Assembly: GCF_001705665.1 (NCBI RefSeq) | Contig: NZ_MDHA01000021.1 | Span: 1-64,000, forward strand | Reading direction: 5' to 3' | Source: Thioclava sp. SK-1 | GTDB lineage: Bacteria; Pseudomonadota; Alphaproteobacteria; Rhodobacterales; Rhodobacteraceae | DNA: 64,000 nt | Shown: piece after piece, positions 8,412 through 17,087 of the stretch | Layout of the letters: each line of letters begins with the position of its first letter | Position numbering within the stretch: the stretch's first letter is position 1 | The notes under the pieces: model-generated | Told to the model about the DNA's origin: nothing | Database searches by the model: none | What the model saw: only the letters and a program-made list of their open reading frames with translations | Made by a program: the position numbers and the translations under genes

Positions 8412-8633
8412 GGTGAAAATCCAAATCAATGAGAGCACAGCGCATAGGCGTGGATGGGCCTGATGCGCAAAATTGCATGCGATAATTGGTATTTTTCTAT
8501 GGCTACGGGTGTTTTTGGTGCCACGCAAGGTGGATTGCATCCAATATTGAAAAAATCATAAGCATGCTTCTATTTTTTGGCCCTTGTGCAGCGCCTTGTG
8601 GCGTTTACAACCGGATCAGCAAAGGGGTTTACC

Positions 8634-9317
8634 ATGTCAACACGCGGCCAGCAGGTGATCACGCAAATTCGGGAAGGTATTGCCGAAGGGCGATTCCCCG
8701 GCGGCGCGCGTCTGAACGAAGCCGATGTGGCCGCACGATTGGGTGTGTCGCGCACCCCTGTGCGCAATGCGCTTTCGGTTCTAGCCGCACAGGGGCTGCT
8801 GGATTACACGCCCAATGCAGGCTACGCAGTGCGCCGATTTACCGCCAAAGATATCGCGCAGATCTTTCGGGTACGCACGGAATTGGAGGGGCTGGCCGCA
8901 GGGATGGCTGCCGAAAACGGTTTGGACGATCCCACAATCGCGCTCTTGCATGATATTATGGCGCAAACTGCGCGCTTGGTGGCCCTGCGCCAATGGGATG
9001 CACAGGTGCAACAGATGTTTTTGCCCTTGAACCGGACCTTTCACGAACAGATCCGCGCCGCGGCCAAGAACCCGTTTCTGATTGATATGATCCATAAAAC
9101 CAATGATGTGCCGCTGTTCGATTTGATCCGGTGGCGTTGGTTCAATGCGAATTTGCTACGCCAGACGCATGATGAACATGGTGAATTGCTGGATGCGCTG
9201 TTGAACCAACAGTCGCGGCGCGCCCATCGTATCCAATCCGAACATACCTATCGATCGGGCCGGCGGATGATTGAGAATTGGTCCCTAACCGAGACCGAGA
9301 CCCGCGCCACACTGTAA
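8634..9317 (+). CDS. GntR-family transcriptional regulator (FCD type)
   Basis: A 227-residue regulator with a winged helix at the N-terminus (LNEADVAARLGVSRTPVRNAL) and an all-helical FCD ligand domain (residues about 80-215), with metal-type His residues in FHEQI and TYRSG-side helices. FCD regulators sense small carboxylates or amino acids. The ATG at 8634 has AAAGGGG 6 bases upstream; the in-frame Met at 8577 does not. It is divergent from the EamA exporter at 7506-8411, its likely target or partner. The effector is not evident. Confidence 0.87.
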   Translation: MSTRGQQVITQIREGIAEGRFPGGARLNEADVAARLGVSRTPVRNALSVLAAQGLLDYTPNAGYAVRRFTAKDIAQIFRVRTELEGLAAGMAAENGLDDPTIALLHDIMAQTARLVALRQWDAQVQQMFLPLNRTFHEQIRAAAKNPFLIDMIHKTNDVPLFDLIRWRWFNANLLRQTHDEHGELLDALLNQQSRRAHRIQSEHTYRSGRRMIENWSLTETETRATL

Positions 9318-9500
9318 TTTTACGCACAATACACATCACATCGCCCCCGATGCGGGCAACGCGGGCATCCATCCGGTTTCGGGCCAGCCCCCGAGCCAAA
9401 ACTGACGCTGCCCGCCCGCCGCGTCGTCTTTGCGCGCGGTCAGACTTGACTGGCCACCCCACCCGGTTTCTTGTACGGGCAACAAAAGGCATGAGGGTAA

Positions 9501-9791
9501 ATGATGCGCAGCACTCCGATTTCGATGATATTGGTTTTGACGGTTTTGACCGGGTGTGTGGGCTTGGGCGCCGGTCGCACCGTTGTCAAAGGTACGGGCC
9601 CTGATGAGCTGTTAAAACTGCGCACCGGACCGGGTTTGGGGTTCAACATCATCATGGGCCTGCCCGACGGCACATTGCTTAATCGCCGCGACTGCGTGAC
9701 CGAGGTCGGGCAGCTGTGGTGCCGGGTGACATTGGCAGATGCCCCAAATGTCACCGGCTATGTTTCGGCCGATTATATCGAAACACGCTGA
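9501..9791 (+). CDS. Small SH3-domain lipoprotein
   Basis: A 96-residue product with a lipoprotein signal (hydrophobic ILVLTVLTGC, lipobox Cys at about 19). It is followed by a bacterial SH3 domain: LKLRTGPGLGFNIIMGLPDG, then WCRVTLADAPNVTGYVSADYI. Such domains bind peptidoglycan peptides or cell wall-linked proteins. GAGGGT precedes the start; ATG at 9501 and 9504 are adjacent and cannot be told apart. A GC-rich hairpin (about 9796-9834) separates it from the convergent ABC transporter genes. Confidence 0.78.
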   Translation: MMRSTPISMILVLTVLTGCVGLGAGRTVVKGTGPDELLKLRTGPGLGFNIIMGLPDGTLLNRRDCVTEVGQLWCRVTLADAPNVTGYVSADYIETR

Positions 9792-9847
9792 TCAATCGGC
9801 GGTGCCGGGCAGCAAACACCCGGTGCCGCCCCGGCCCGCGAATTATT

Positions 9848-10939
9848 TTATTGAAATAAGATCAACGCCCCGGGCGACCACGCCACGCGAACGTTTGCAC
9901 CAATATCGGGGATCGTGCGCCCAAACAGATTGCGCATAGAAATGCGCACGCTGCGTTTGCCATTGTTCAGTCGCACATCGTAATAGGTCATATCCCCGTA
10001 ATAAACGACCTCTTCGATCACCCCTAAGGTTTCCAGCCCATCCGAGGTTTGACCGTCTTGTAAGATCGTCATGGTTTCCGGACGAAACCCGACGGCGACC
10101 GTGCCATCATGGGCCGTCGATACCTGCGAGTGTGACAAGACCACCTGCCCCAGACCGTCCACGACCACGGTGATCCCATCATCAGCCTGTCCGATCACCT
10201 CGGCGTCCAGGAAATTCATCGCCCCAATGAATTCTGCCACACGCCGCGATGCCGGTTTGCGATACAGGGTCTCGGGATCATCCAGCTGCGCGATCTCCCC
10301 CTCAAACATCACCGCAATCCGGTCGGACATCACCAGGGCCTCTTCCTGGTCATGGGTTACAAGCACGAATGTGATCCCCAGATCGCGTTGCAGCTTGATC
10401 AGCTCTACTTGCATTTGTTCACGGATCTTACGGTCCAATGCCGACATCGGCTCATCCAGTAGCAGGACTTTGGGTTTGAGGATCAGCGCGCGAGCCAGTG
10501 CAACCCGCTGACGCTGCCCCCCTGACAGCGCATGTGCCGCACGCTTTCCATAGCCCGCCAGACCGACCTTCCCAAGCATGTCTTCCACCAAACCCGCCTT
10601 TTCGGCCTTGGTGCGCGGATCACGGCGCAGACCAAAAGTGACGTTTTGCGCCACCGTCAGATGCGGGAAAATCGCATAGCTTTGAAACACCATATTGGTC
10701 GAGCGTTTGTTGGGCGGCACCTGCGCCATATCATGCCCATCGATCAATACTGCCCCAGATGAGATATCTTCAAACCCGGCAATGGTGCGCAAAAGCGTTG
10801 TCTTCCCACAGCCCGACGGACCAAGCAGGGAAAAGAACTCGCCCTCGCGGATCGTGGCGGTGATGCCGCGCAACGCGTGATATTCACCATAAAATTTCTG
10901 GATGTCGTTGAATTCGATCATCGGCTTTCGGTCGCTCAC
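9848..10939 (-). CDS. potA: ABC transporter ATP-binding protein, spermidine/putrescine (PotA) type
   Basis: The 363-residue ATPase has Walker A GPSGCGKTT, signature LSGGQRQRVALARAL, Walker B VLLLDEPMSALD and the switch His in VTHDQEEAL. A C-terminal TOBE domain (from about residue 280) marks the PotA/CysA-like importer class. It energises uptake through the two permeases encoded just upstream. The start is GTG at 10939, overlapping the last codon of the permease gene (GTGA), so translation is coupled. An ATG six codons later is an alternative. PotA assignment is to type; polyamine specificity is not proven. Confidence 0.88.
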   Translation of the reverse strand: MSDRKPMIEFNDIQKFYGEYHALRGITATIREGEFFSLLGPSGCGKTTLLRTIAGFEDISSGAVLIDGHDMAQVPPNKRSTNMVFQSYAIFPHLTVAQNVTFGLRRDPRTKAEKAGLVEDMLGKVGLAGYGKRAAHALSGGQRQRVALARALILKPKVLLLDEPMSALDRKIREQMQVELIKLQRDLGITFVLVTHDQEEALVMSDRIAVMFEGEIAQLDDPETLYRKPASRRVAEFIGAMNFLDAEVIGQADDGITVVVDGLGQVVLSHSQVSTAHDGTVAVGFRPETMTILQDGQTSDGLETLGVIEEVVYYGDMTYYDVRLNNGKRSVRISMRNLFGRTIPDIGANVRVAWSPGALILFQ

Positions 10940-11742
10940 AAGAAGCCTCCGGTATCTTTAAGACCCGCGCGGGCAAGCCCGGAGCGGCGGAAATATTCAG
11001 CAATCGTCAACAACACGACAGAAAGCACGACAAGACATGTGCCCAAGGCCATAATCATCGGAATAGCCTTAGGAAAGCGCAGCTGCGAAAAGATATAAGT
11101 CGGTAAGGTCGGTTCATTGCCGGCAAGGAAAAAGGCGATGATGAACTCATCCATCGAGATCACAAAACCGATCAACAGGGATGAAATGATACCCGGCATC
11201 ACCAGCGGCAAAATCACCAGCCAAAAGGTTGACCATTTGGTTTCGCCCAGATCCAGTGCCGCCTCTTCCAACGAGCGGTCAAGCGAGCCAAGCGCCGTCG
11301 ACAGCAGTGCAATGCAAAACGGCGTGGCAATCAGCGCATGGCCAAGGATAACCGTCACGATCGACAGGTCCACGCCCAGACCCAGCAACACAATCAGCAG
11401 CGACGACCCCACCATGATTTCAGGTAAGACCAGCGGCAACATGATAAGCGCGGTGATCGGCCCCTTCCCCGGAAAGCGGTAGCGCGTGGTTGCGCGCGCG
11501 GCAAACAGGCCCAAAATGGTGGCCAACACCGCACTGCTCGTGCCGATGATCAGCGAATTGGTCAGGGCACGGCGCAGGGTCTCATTCTCCCACATCTGGC
11601 CAAACCATTCAAATGTCACGCCTTTCAGTGGGAAGGCAATCACCGTCCCATCGTTAAACGCAAAAATCGGCAGCAAAAGGATCGGCGCATATAAGAACAG
11701 CAGATACAGATAGGCATAGCATTTCAGCCCAGAAACCTTCAT
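10936..11742 (-). CDS. potC: ABC transporter permease, PotC type
   Basis: A 268-residue inner-membrane permease with about six transmembrane helices. The EAA loop (EEAALDLGETKWSTFWLVILP) docks the ATPase. It resembles the second permease of spermidine/putrescine importers. It overlaps both neighbours by four bases: the upstream permease at 11739 and the ATPase at 10936. This is an operon of the form permease-permease-ATPase. Confidence 0.88.
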   Translation of the reverse strand: MKVSGLKCYAYLYLLFLYAPILLLPIFAFNDGTVIAFPLKGVTFEWFGQMWENETLRRALTNSLIIGTSSAVLATILGLFAARATTRYRFPGKGPITALIMLPLVLPEIMVGSSLLIVLLGLGVDLSIVTVILGHALIATPFCIALLSTALGSLDRSLEEAALDLGETKWSTFWLVILPLVMPGIISSLLIGFVISMDEFIIAFFLAGNEPTLPTYIFSQLRFPKAIPMIMALGTCLVVLSVVLLTIAEYFRRSGLARAGLKDTGGFL

Positions 11743-12629
11743 TTCGCGCCCTTCACAAATATCCGAACAAGCCCGACGAAGATCAGCGCGATCACCGTCA
11801 CCGTCACCATGGCTGAAACCGCGATGGCCGATCCCATCGGCTTATTGTCCAAAGGCAGCATCTGCGCCTGAATCATATTGGCCACCATCGGAAGCTTGCC
11901 GCCGCCGATCAGCTCTGGTGTAACGTAATCCCCGATCACAGGGATGAACACCACCAATACGGCTGCAACAACACCGGGCATCGACAGTGGCAGGGTCACG
12001 CGCAAGAAGGTCGTCCAGCGGCTTTCACCCAAATCGCGCCCTGCCTCATGCAGTGAGCGGTCAATCTTTTCAAGCGCCACAAAGATCGGCAAAATCGCAA
12101 ATGGCGCATAGCAATGGGCCAGCGTCACGGCGATTGCCGGCATGGTCGACAGCATTCGGAACGGATCTTCGAACAACCGCCCATCGCCCATCAGACCCAG
12201 CATTTCAAACCCTGAATTGATGACGCCATTATAGCCCATAATGACTTTCCACAAAAACACCCGCACCAGATAGCTGGTCCAAAACGGAATGGTGATCAGG
12301 AAAAGCCAGAAACTTTTCTTGCCAGGCGACACGCCAAAGGACAGGAAATAGGCGATCGGATAGGCCGTGCCCACGGTCAACGCCGTGACCATAACCGCCA
12401 CACACAAAGACCGCAGCAAGATCGCGCGAAAGATCGGATCGGTCCAGACGGCAATATAATTGGCCAGCGTAACTTCGCGGATAACGGTCAAATACCCGTC
12501 TTTGAAGAAAGAAAACGCCAGAATTGTCAGCAAGGGCGCGGCCAGTAACACCAGTGCATAGATCAGCGTGGGCGCGATCATTACATAGCCCTGCTTGGCC
12601 TCGCGTCGCGCTGCTGTATATGTGGCCAT
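11739..12629 (-). CDS. potB: ABC transporter permease, PotB type
   Basis: A 296-residue permease with about six transmembrane helices and an EAA loop (HEAGRDLGESRWTTFLRVTLP). The start at 12629 has AAGGG 6 bases upstream and yields the normal N-terminus; the open frame extends far further upstream without coding character. The first helix follows a short basic cytoplasmic tail (YTAARREAKQGY). No substrate-binding protein gene lies in this operon, which is unusual for an importer of this class. The partner binding protein must be encoded elsewhere. Confidence 0.87.
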   Translation of the reverse strand: MATYTAARREAKQGYVMIAPTLIYALVLLAAPLLTILAFSFFKDGYLTVIREVTLANYIAVWTDPIFRAILLRSLCVAVMVTALTVGTAYPIAYFLSFGVSPGKKSFWLFLITIPFWTSYLVRVFLWKVIMGYNGVINSGFEMLGLMGDGRLFEDPFRMLSTMPAIAVTLAHCYAPFAILPIFVALEKIDRSLHEAGRDLGESRWTTFLRVTLPLSMPGVVAAVLVVFIPVIGDYVTPELIGGGKLPMVANMIQAQMLPLDNKPMGSAIAVSAMVTVTVIALIFVGLVRIFVKGAK

Positions 12630-12753
12630 ACGCATCCCTTTGGCTGATATTTCTGGCAGAAAATCACAGCTCTTGGCGCAGGGAAAGAGGAGGCACGGCG
12701 AATTTTGCCCCGTGACAGGGCAAGCGCCTGTTTTTTCGTCACAAGCGGCGCTG

Positions 12754-14190
12754 TTACACCGGCAAATCGTTCGGTTGATTGTCCAACAAACGCCGCAAGC
12801 GGGTGATCGCCTGAATGAACAGATCCTCTGGCACACCGCCGGCCATCGCGATACGCACTGCATTGGGCGCATGGCCATCTTGCAGCACATATTCATCGGC
12901 AGAACGCAGCAAGACACCATCAGCCTCTGCCATGCGCGCAAAGGTAGAGGCACGCCACCCCAATGGCAGTTTCAACCAGATAAAGCTCAACCCGTCTTGC
13001 CAGCCGATATCCTGATCGCCCAACACCTGCAAACACAGCTGCAACCGGCGGTTCATCGCCTCTTGTGCCGCGTAACGAAGCCGCATCGCATCGCCAGAGG
13101 CAAACAGCCGTGTGACAATATCCGTGACCGGGCGCGCCAAACCGAAATAACTGTGCTGCGCCGTCAGCCGCCCCGCCTGCCCCATATGTTCTGGTGCCAA
13201 GACGATGCCAAACCGGATCCCGGCCGAAATCGTTTTGGACAAGGAGGTCACATACCAGCCGCGTTCGGGTGCCAGAACCCGCATCGATGGCAAGCCATTG
13301 ACCGGCGCGGTGTAACAATCATCCTCGACGATCTGTAAATCATGGCGGCGCGCCACAGCCACAATCGCCTCTCGGCGTTGCGTGCTCATGCGTGCCGCGG
13401 TGGGATTTTGCGCATCGGGCGTAATGAAGACAAGCTGACCGCCGTGGCGACGACAGGCAGCATCCAATGCCTCTGGTATCATGCCCTCTTCATCCAAAGC
13501 GATCGGCACAATTTCGGCGCGGTGGCGGCGCGCGGCGTGGCGAAAACCAGGATACGCCAATTCTTCGGCAAAAACGACCGGGCGATCACCGCGCAAACAA
13601 CATTGCAAAATCACGCTCAGGCCATTTTGACCGCCATGGGTCAAGACCACATCATCCACCGTCACATGGCTGGACAACGAACAATTTGGTGGAAACCATT
13701 CCAACACCGCCTGTCGGCAATATTCGTCACGTTTTAAGCCGGGATAGCGCAGATACATCTCATCTACATCATCGGAGGCCTCGCGCATCGCCGTGGCAAT
13801 GGCGGCAAGCTGCCCAACATCGGGCAAACGCGGCGAGCGCAGATCCACAATCCCGTCATTGTTCCCCTGTTCGACCTGACTGTACGGATACAATGTCTCT
13901 GTCGGACCGAGTCGCCGGAATTGTGCCGCAACAAATGTACCCCGACCCACGGCGGCCTCTAACAGCCCTTCTTGCGTTGCTATCTGATACCCACGCGCGA
14001 TCGTTCCCGGCGTCACCCCAAGACGCCACGCCAAATCTCTAACAGTTGGAAGGCGTTGGCCGGGTTTTAAGTGATTTTCACGGATGCCTTCACGCAGCGC
14101 CCGCACCAATGCCAGATATTTTGGCCCCTGACCGGCGGAGAGATCCGGCTTCCACTCGGTTTCACGGATTGTATTTCTTGTATGGGGCAC
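12754..14190 (-). CDS. MocR-type (GntR/aminotransferase) transcriptional regulator
   Basis: A 478-residue fusion of an N-terminal GntR winged helix (LPTVRDLAWRLGVTPGTIARG) with a fold-type I aminotransferase domain. The PLP-binding Lys is in YVTSLSKTISAG, and QNPTAA and VEDDCY are also typical. MocR proteins use PLP adducts to control vitamin B6, GABA, taurine or amine metabolism. The frame starts with GTG at 14190; no better ATG start lies before the DNA-binding domain. It lies upstream of and in the same direction as the ABC genes, about 125 bases away, so it may regulate them. The effector is unknown. Confidence 0.86.
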   Translation of the reverse strand: MPHTRNTIRETEWKPDLSAGQGPKYLALVRALREGIRENHLKPGQRLPTVRDLAWRLGVTPGTIARGYQIATQEGLLEAAVGRGTFVAAQFRRLGPTETLYPYSQVEQGNNDGIVDLRSPRLPDVGQLAAIATAMREASDDVDEMYLRYPGLKRDEYCRQAVLEWFPPNCSLSSHVTVDDVVLTHGGQNGLSVILQCCLRGDRPVVFAEELAYPGFRHAARRHRAEIVPIALDEEGMIPEALDAACRRHGGQLVFITPDAQNPTAARMSTQRREAIVAVARRHDLQIVEDDCYTAPVNGLPSMRVLAPERGWYVTSLSKTISAGIRFGIVLAPEHMGQAGRLTAQHSYFGLARPVTDIVTRLFASGDAMRLRYAAQEAMNRRLQLCLQVLGDQDIGWQDGLSFIWLKLPLGWRASTFARMAEADGVLLRSADEYVLQDGHAPNAVRIAMAGGVPEDLFIQAITRLRRLLDNQPNDLPV

Positions 14191-14288
14191 AATGTTTCAC
14201 TAGCGCTAATTGTTACGTTCTTTGTATCTTTATCGTACCAGAAACACAGGGATTGTATCAATACCCGATTAACACAATGGTGATGAAA

Positions 14289-14483
14289 ATGTTCAGCCTG
14301 ACTCAACGCAAAAATGTCTCCGCTTCTGTTCCGGTTCTGCGCCTGCTGCGCGTCGTCACGACACAGATTCAGATGCATCGTTCGCGTCAGGCGCTGAAAC
14401 ATTTGGACACGCATTTGTTAAAAGACATTGGCCTGACCGAATTTGAGGCCGCAAGCGAATCCCAGCGCCAAATTTGGTCATGA
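14289..14483 (+). CDS. DUF1127 small protein
   Basis: A 64-residue basic protein with the C-terminal DUF1127 motif (ALKHLDTHLLKDIGLTEFEA). Small proteins of this family are abundant in alphaproteobacteria, where some bind RNA or affect phosphate, stress or RNA turnover. The start at 14289 has GGTGA 5 bases upstream; Mets at 14277 and 14283 are also in frame. It is divergent from the MocR regulator and followed by a strong terminator, so it is a single-gene unit. Confidence 0.78.
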   Translation: MFSLTQRKNVSASVPVLRLLRVVTTQIQMHRSRQALKHLDTHLLKDIGLTEFEAASESQRQIWS

Positions 14484-14535
14484 TCCACCCTACCCAGTAG
14501 GAGCCGCAATTTACCCCTGTCGGCTCCTCTTAACT

Positions 14536-14563
14536 CGCCGGGCCCCGCGCCCGGCGCTTTTTT
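14536..14563 (+). terminator. Rho-independent terminator after the DUF1127 gene
   Basis: CGCCGGGC pairs with GCCCGGCG around a 5-base loop and is followed by CTTTTTT. A further hairpin (AGGAGCCG/CGGCTCCT, about 14499-14528) lies just before it. Confidence 0.85.
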
Positions 14564-14643
14564 ATGCACCTGCCACCAATCGGCACAATCACAGATACAA
14601 TCTGGCCGGAACCGCGTTTGTATCTATTACCGCATCTGCGCGC

Positions 14644-15027
14644 TTATTTTGATACCTCTGCGCGATTTTTGGACCAATTGTCAGAAATGTGCAGTGCATT
14701 TGCCTCAATCCAATCGGTCAGGCTGCGCACGCGCTGTGCTGCCTCCACCCCCAGTGCAGTCAGCCGATATTCCACATGCGGGGGCACCACATCATAGGCA
14801 CGGCGCTGAACCAGCCCGTCGCCTTCTAACCATTGCAGGGTCTGGGCCAACATCCGTTCGCTGACCCCGCCAATTGCACGACGCAATTCGCTGAACCGAT
14901 GTGTCCCACCTTCTAGCGCGATCAACACCAACACGCCCCATTTGCTGGTCATATGTTTCAACACCTCGCGCGAGGGGCAATTCATCGCCATCAAGTTCCC
15001 GCGCGGATTATTTTCCGCCATGGTCAT
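14644..15027 (-). CDS. HxlR-family transcriptional regulator (QorR/YtfH type)
   Basis: A 127-residue winged-helix regulator with the HxlR core: MTSKWGVLVLIALEGGTHRFSEL, then RRAIGGVSERMLAQTLQWLE. A Cys close to the N-terminus (MAMNCPSREV) is in the position used for redox/electrophile sensing in related regulators such as YodB and QorR. The ATG at 15027 is preceded by GGAG at 6 bases spacing; a Met at 15039 lacks one. It is divergent from the quinone reductase gene at 15119, matching the ytfH/ytfG (qorR/qorB) pairing known in enterobacteria. It probably represses that gene and itself. Confidence 0.85.
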   Translation of the reverse strand: MTMAENNPRGNLMAMNCPSREVLKHMTSKWGVLVLIALEGGTHRFSELRRAIGGVSERMLAQTLQWLEGDGLVQRRAYDVVPPHVEYRLTALGVEAAQRVRSLTDWIEANALHISDNWSKNRAEVSK

Positions 15028-15037
15028 ATTTTTCTCC

Positions 15038-15075
15038 ATACTTACAAAAAAGTGCGTACTTATCTTTCGTAAGCA
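15038..15075. promoter_or_regulatory. Candidate HxlR operator between the divergent genes
   Basis: Two copies of a TACTTA-type half-site (ATACTTAC at 15038-15045, GTACTTAT at 15056-15063) occur here. The second forms an inverted pair with TAAGCA at 15070-15075. HxlR-family regulators typically bind TACTTA/TAAGTA pairs. The location between the two starts fits repression of both. This is inferred from motif and position. Confidence 0.5.
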
Positions 15076-15118
15076 TAGATTCTATATCCGATTCCACCAA
15101 CACCGAAAGGAAACGGAT

Positions 15119-15967
15119 ATGAAAATCGCTGTAACAGGATCCACCGGGCAACTTGGCCGCCTTGTGATCGCCGCGCTGAAACAGGCGCATCCCGCAGAAG
15201 ATATCGTGGCGCTGGCCCGTGATACCGCCAAGGCCGCCGATTTGGGCGTTGCCGTGCGCGAAGCCCCTTATGATGATATTGAGGCGCTGAACACCGCGCT
15301 GCAAGGCATTGATACGCTGTTGCTTATATCTTCAAGCGAGGTTGGACAGCGCGCCACGCAGCATCAAAATATTCTGACAGCAGCACAGGCGCAAAACGTG
15401 CAGCGCATTGTCTATACCAGCTTGCTGCGTGCACAGAACTCCCCGCTTAGCCTGGCTGCAGAGCATGTCGAAACCGAAGCAGCCCTAAAAGCCGCCGGTT
15501 TGAAATATACGATTTTGCGAAATGGCTGGTATACCGAGAATTACACCGGGTCGATCCCTGCAGCGTTGGCAAACGGTGCCTTTGTTGGCAGCGCAGGGGA
15601 CGGAAAGATCTCATCCGCGGCACGGATTGATTATGCGCAAGCTGCGGTAAATGTGCTGACCAGCGACGGCCACGATGGCGCGACATATGAGTTGTCGGGC
15701 GATGACAGCTATACGCTTTCGGATCTGGCGGCGGAAATCTCGCGGCAAAGCGGACAAACCATTCCGTATCAGAATCTTCCGCAACAGGACTATGCCGCGA
15801 TCTTGGAAAAGGTGGGCTTGCCTGCCGGGTTGGCAGCGGCAATTGCCAGCTGGGATGACGGTGTGGCACATGGTGCGCTATATGATGCGGGAACGACATT
15901 GTCGCAGCTGATCAACCGGCCAACAACGCCGTTGCGCGACGTGGTTGCGCAGGCCTTGAAAGGGTAA
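15119..15967 (+). CDS. NAD(P)H:quinone oxidoreductase QorB-like (NmrA/SDR fold)
   Basis: A 282-residue atypical short-chain dehydrogenase. The N-terminal Rossmann motif is GSTGQLGRLV. NmrA-family features follow: VYTSLLRA, then YTILRNGWYTENY. Related E. coli QorB (YtfG) reduces quinones with NADPH. The start has AAGG 8 bases upstream. It is divergent from the HxlR regulator, supporting induction by quinones or electrophiles. Followed by a hairpin (CCCCGCGCCGC paired with GCGGCGTGGGG, about 16001-16034) shared with the convergent LysE gene. Confidence 0.85.
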   Translation: MKIAVTGSTGQLGRLVIAALKQAHPAEDIVALARDTAKAADLGVAVREAPYDDIEALNTALQGIDTLLLISSSEVGQRATQHQNILTAAQAQNVQRIVYTSLLRAQNSPLSLAAEHVETEAALKAAGLKYTILRNGWYTENYTGSIPAALANGAFVGSAGDGKISSAARIDYAQAAVNVLTSDGHDGATYELSGDDSYTLSDLAAEISRQSGQTIPYQNLPQQDYAAILEKVGLPAGLAAAIASWDDGVAHGALYDAGTTLSQLINRPTTPLRDVVAQALKG

Positions 15968-16034
15968 CATGTGTTACCCGGGCGACTGCATAGGACAGCG
16001 GCCCACCGCCCCGCGCCGCAACCGCGGCGTGGGG

Positions 16035-16673
16035 TCACACATCAGGCCGATATTTGACGAGCTTTAGGCCGAAACCGATGAATACAAGACCTGTCACCCC
16101 TTTCAACCACCGTTGAAACCGTCCCCCGCGCACAACCGCGCTTAGGCGTGACATCACCATTACCATTACACCAAACCAAACCGCGTTAATCATCGAATGA
16201 ATGAACACCAACAAGAATGATGCCGTCAGCGTGGTGCCCCCCAACGTGATAAACTGTGGAAAGGCCGCAAGGTAAAACATTGAAACTTTGGGATTTAGTG
16301 CGTTGGTCAGAAGCCCTTCGATATAGGCACGTCCAAGCGTGCGCCGTCTGTTGGCCGGTGCAACCGGGGCTGCGGTATCCAGGCCACGCCATGCCGCAGA
16401 CAAAGCTTTGATCCCAATCCAACACAGATAGGCCGCACCAAGATATTTGACGATGGTAAACGCCGTTGCCGATTGCACCAACACAATCGACAGCCCGAAA
16501 ATCGCCATCGCACCATGCAGGTAAAAGCCGGTGACAAAGCCTGCCACAGTTGCAAAACCCGCCGCGCGGCCAGAGGTCGGCACAGTTTTCGCAATCAACG
16601 CCCCGTTTGGCCCCGGCGACATAACCAACAGGCTGGCCACAAAGGCAAAGGACAAAATGTCAGCTAAAGTCAT
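16035..16673 (-). CDS. LysE/RhtB-family translocator
   Basis: A 212-residue membrane protein with about six hydrophobic helices and the family signature MSPGPNGALIAKTVPTSG near the N-terminus. These proteins export amino acids such as homoserine, threonine or lysine. The start at 16673 has GGAGG 5 bases upstream, better than the in-frame Met at 16706. It is a single gene convergent with the quinone reductase. The exported amino acid is not evident. Confidence 0.88.
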   Translation of the reverse strand: MTLADILSFAFVASLLVMSPGPNGALIAKTVPTSGRAAGFATVAGFVTGFYLHGAMAIFGLSIVLVQSATAFTIVKYLGAAYLCWIGIKALSAAWRGLDTAAPVAPANRRRTLGRAYIEGLLTNALNPKVSMFYLAAFPQFITLGGTTLTASFLLVFIHSMINAVWFGVMVMVMSRLSAVVRGGRFQRWLKGVTGLVFIGFGLKLVKYRPDV

Positions 16674-16807
16674 ACGGACCTCCAACAGAGCGGACTGGCC
16701 AACCATCGCAAAATTTCAGCGATGGCGCAATGAACCTCGCCCGGGCAATTTCAACGCATACGCGCAATGCACTGACTGCCAAACCATCTGATTTAAGGGG
16801 TAAAAGG

Positions 16808-16884
16808 TGGTGGTCCCGGCGCGATTCGAACGCGCGACCTTTCGCTTCGGAGGCGAACACTCTATCCAGCTGAGCTACGGGACC
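16808..16884 (-). tRNA. tRNA-Arg (anticodon CCG)
   Basis: The minus strand from 16884 folds as a full cloverleaf. The acceptor GGTCCCG pairs with CGGGACC, the anticodon stem TTCGC/GCGAA encloses the loop CTCCGAA, and the T arm is GCGCG-TTCGAAT-CGCGC. The anticodon CCG reads CGG arginine codons. The 3' CCA is encoded at 16810-16808. The plus strand across it gives a false reading frame. Confidence 0.95.
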
Positions 16885-17037
16885 AACATGCAATTCAGAC
16901 GGGATTACAACAATCCAAACCAAATCACGGTCGTTATATTGTACCTTTTAACAGCGTGCAACCGAAGCAGATCACCATTTCAGTCGACGACCACCTGCCT
17001 GCATGCTGGGCCTCGTATAGCCGAGGCACGCGCGGCT

Positions 17038-17073
17038 CGCAACGGACAAAGTGTCCTGCCCGTTGCGTTTTTT
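17038..17073 (+). terminator. Orphan plus-strand terminator
   Basis: CGCAAC/GTTGCG plus an inner GGACA/TGTCC stem, followed by TTTTTT. No plus-strand gene lies between the minus-strand tRNA and this hairpin, and the minus-strand side has no T-run. It may therefore end a small RNA started within 16885-17037. No clear sigma-70 promoter was found there. Confidence 0.6.
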
Positions 17074-17087
17074 GTGCAAGATCTGGC

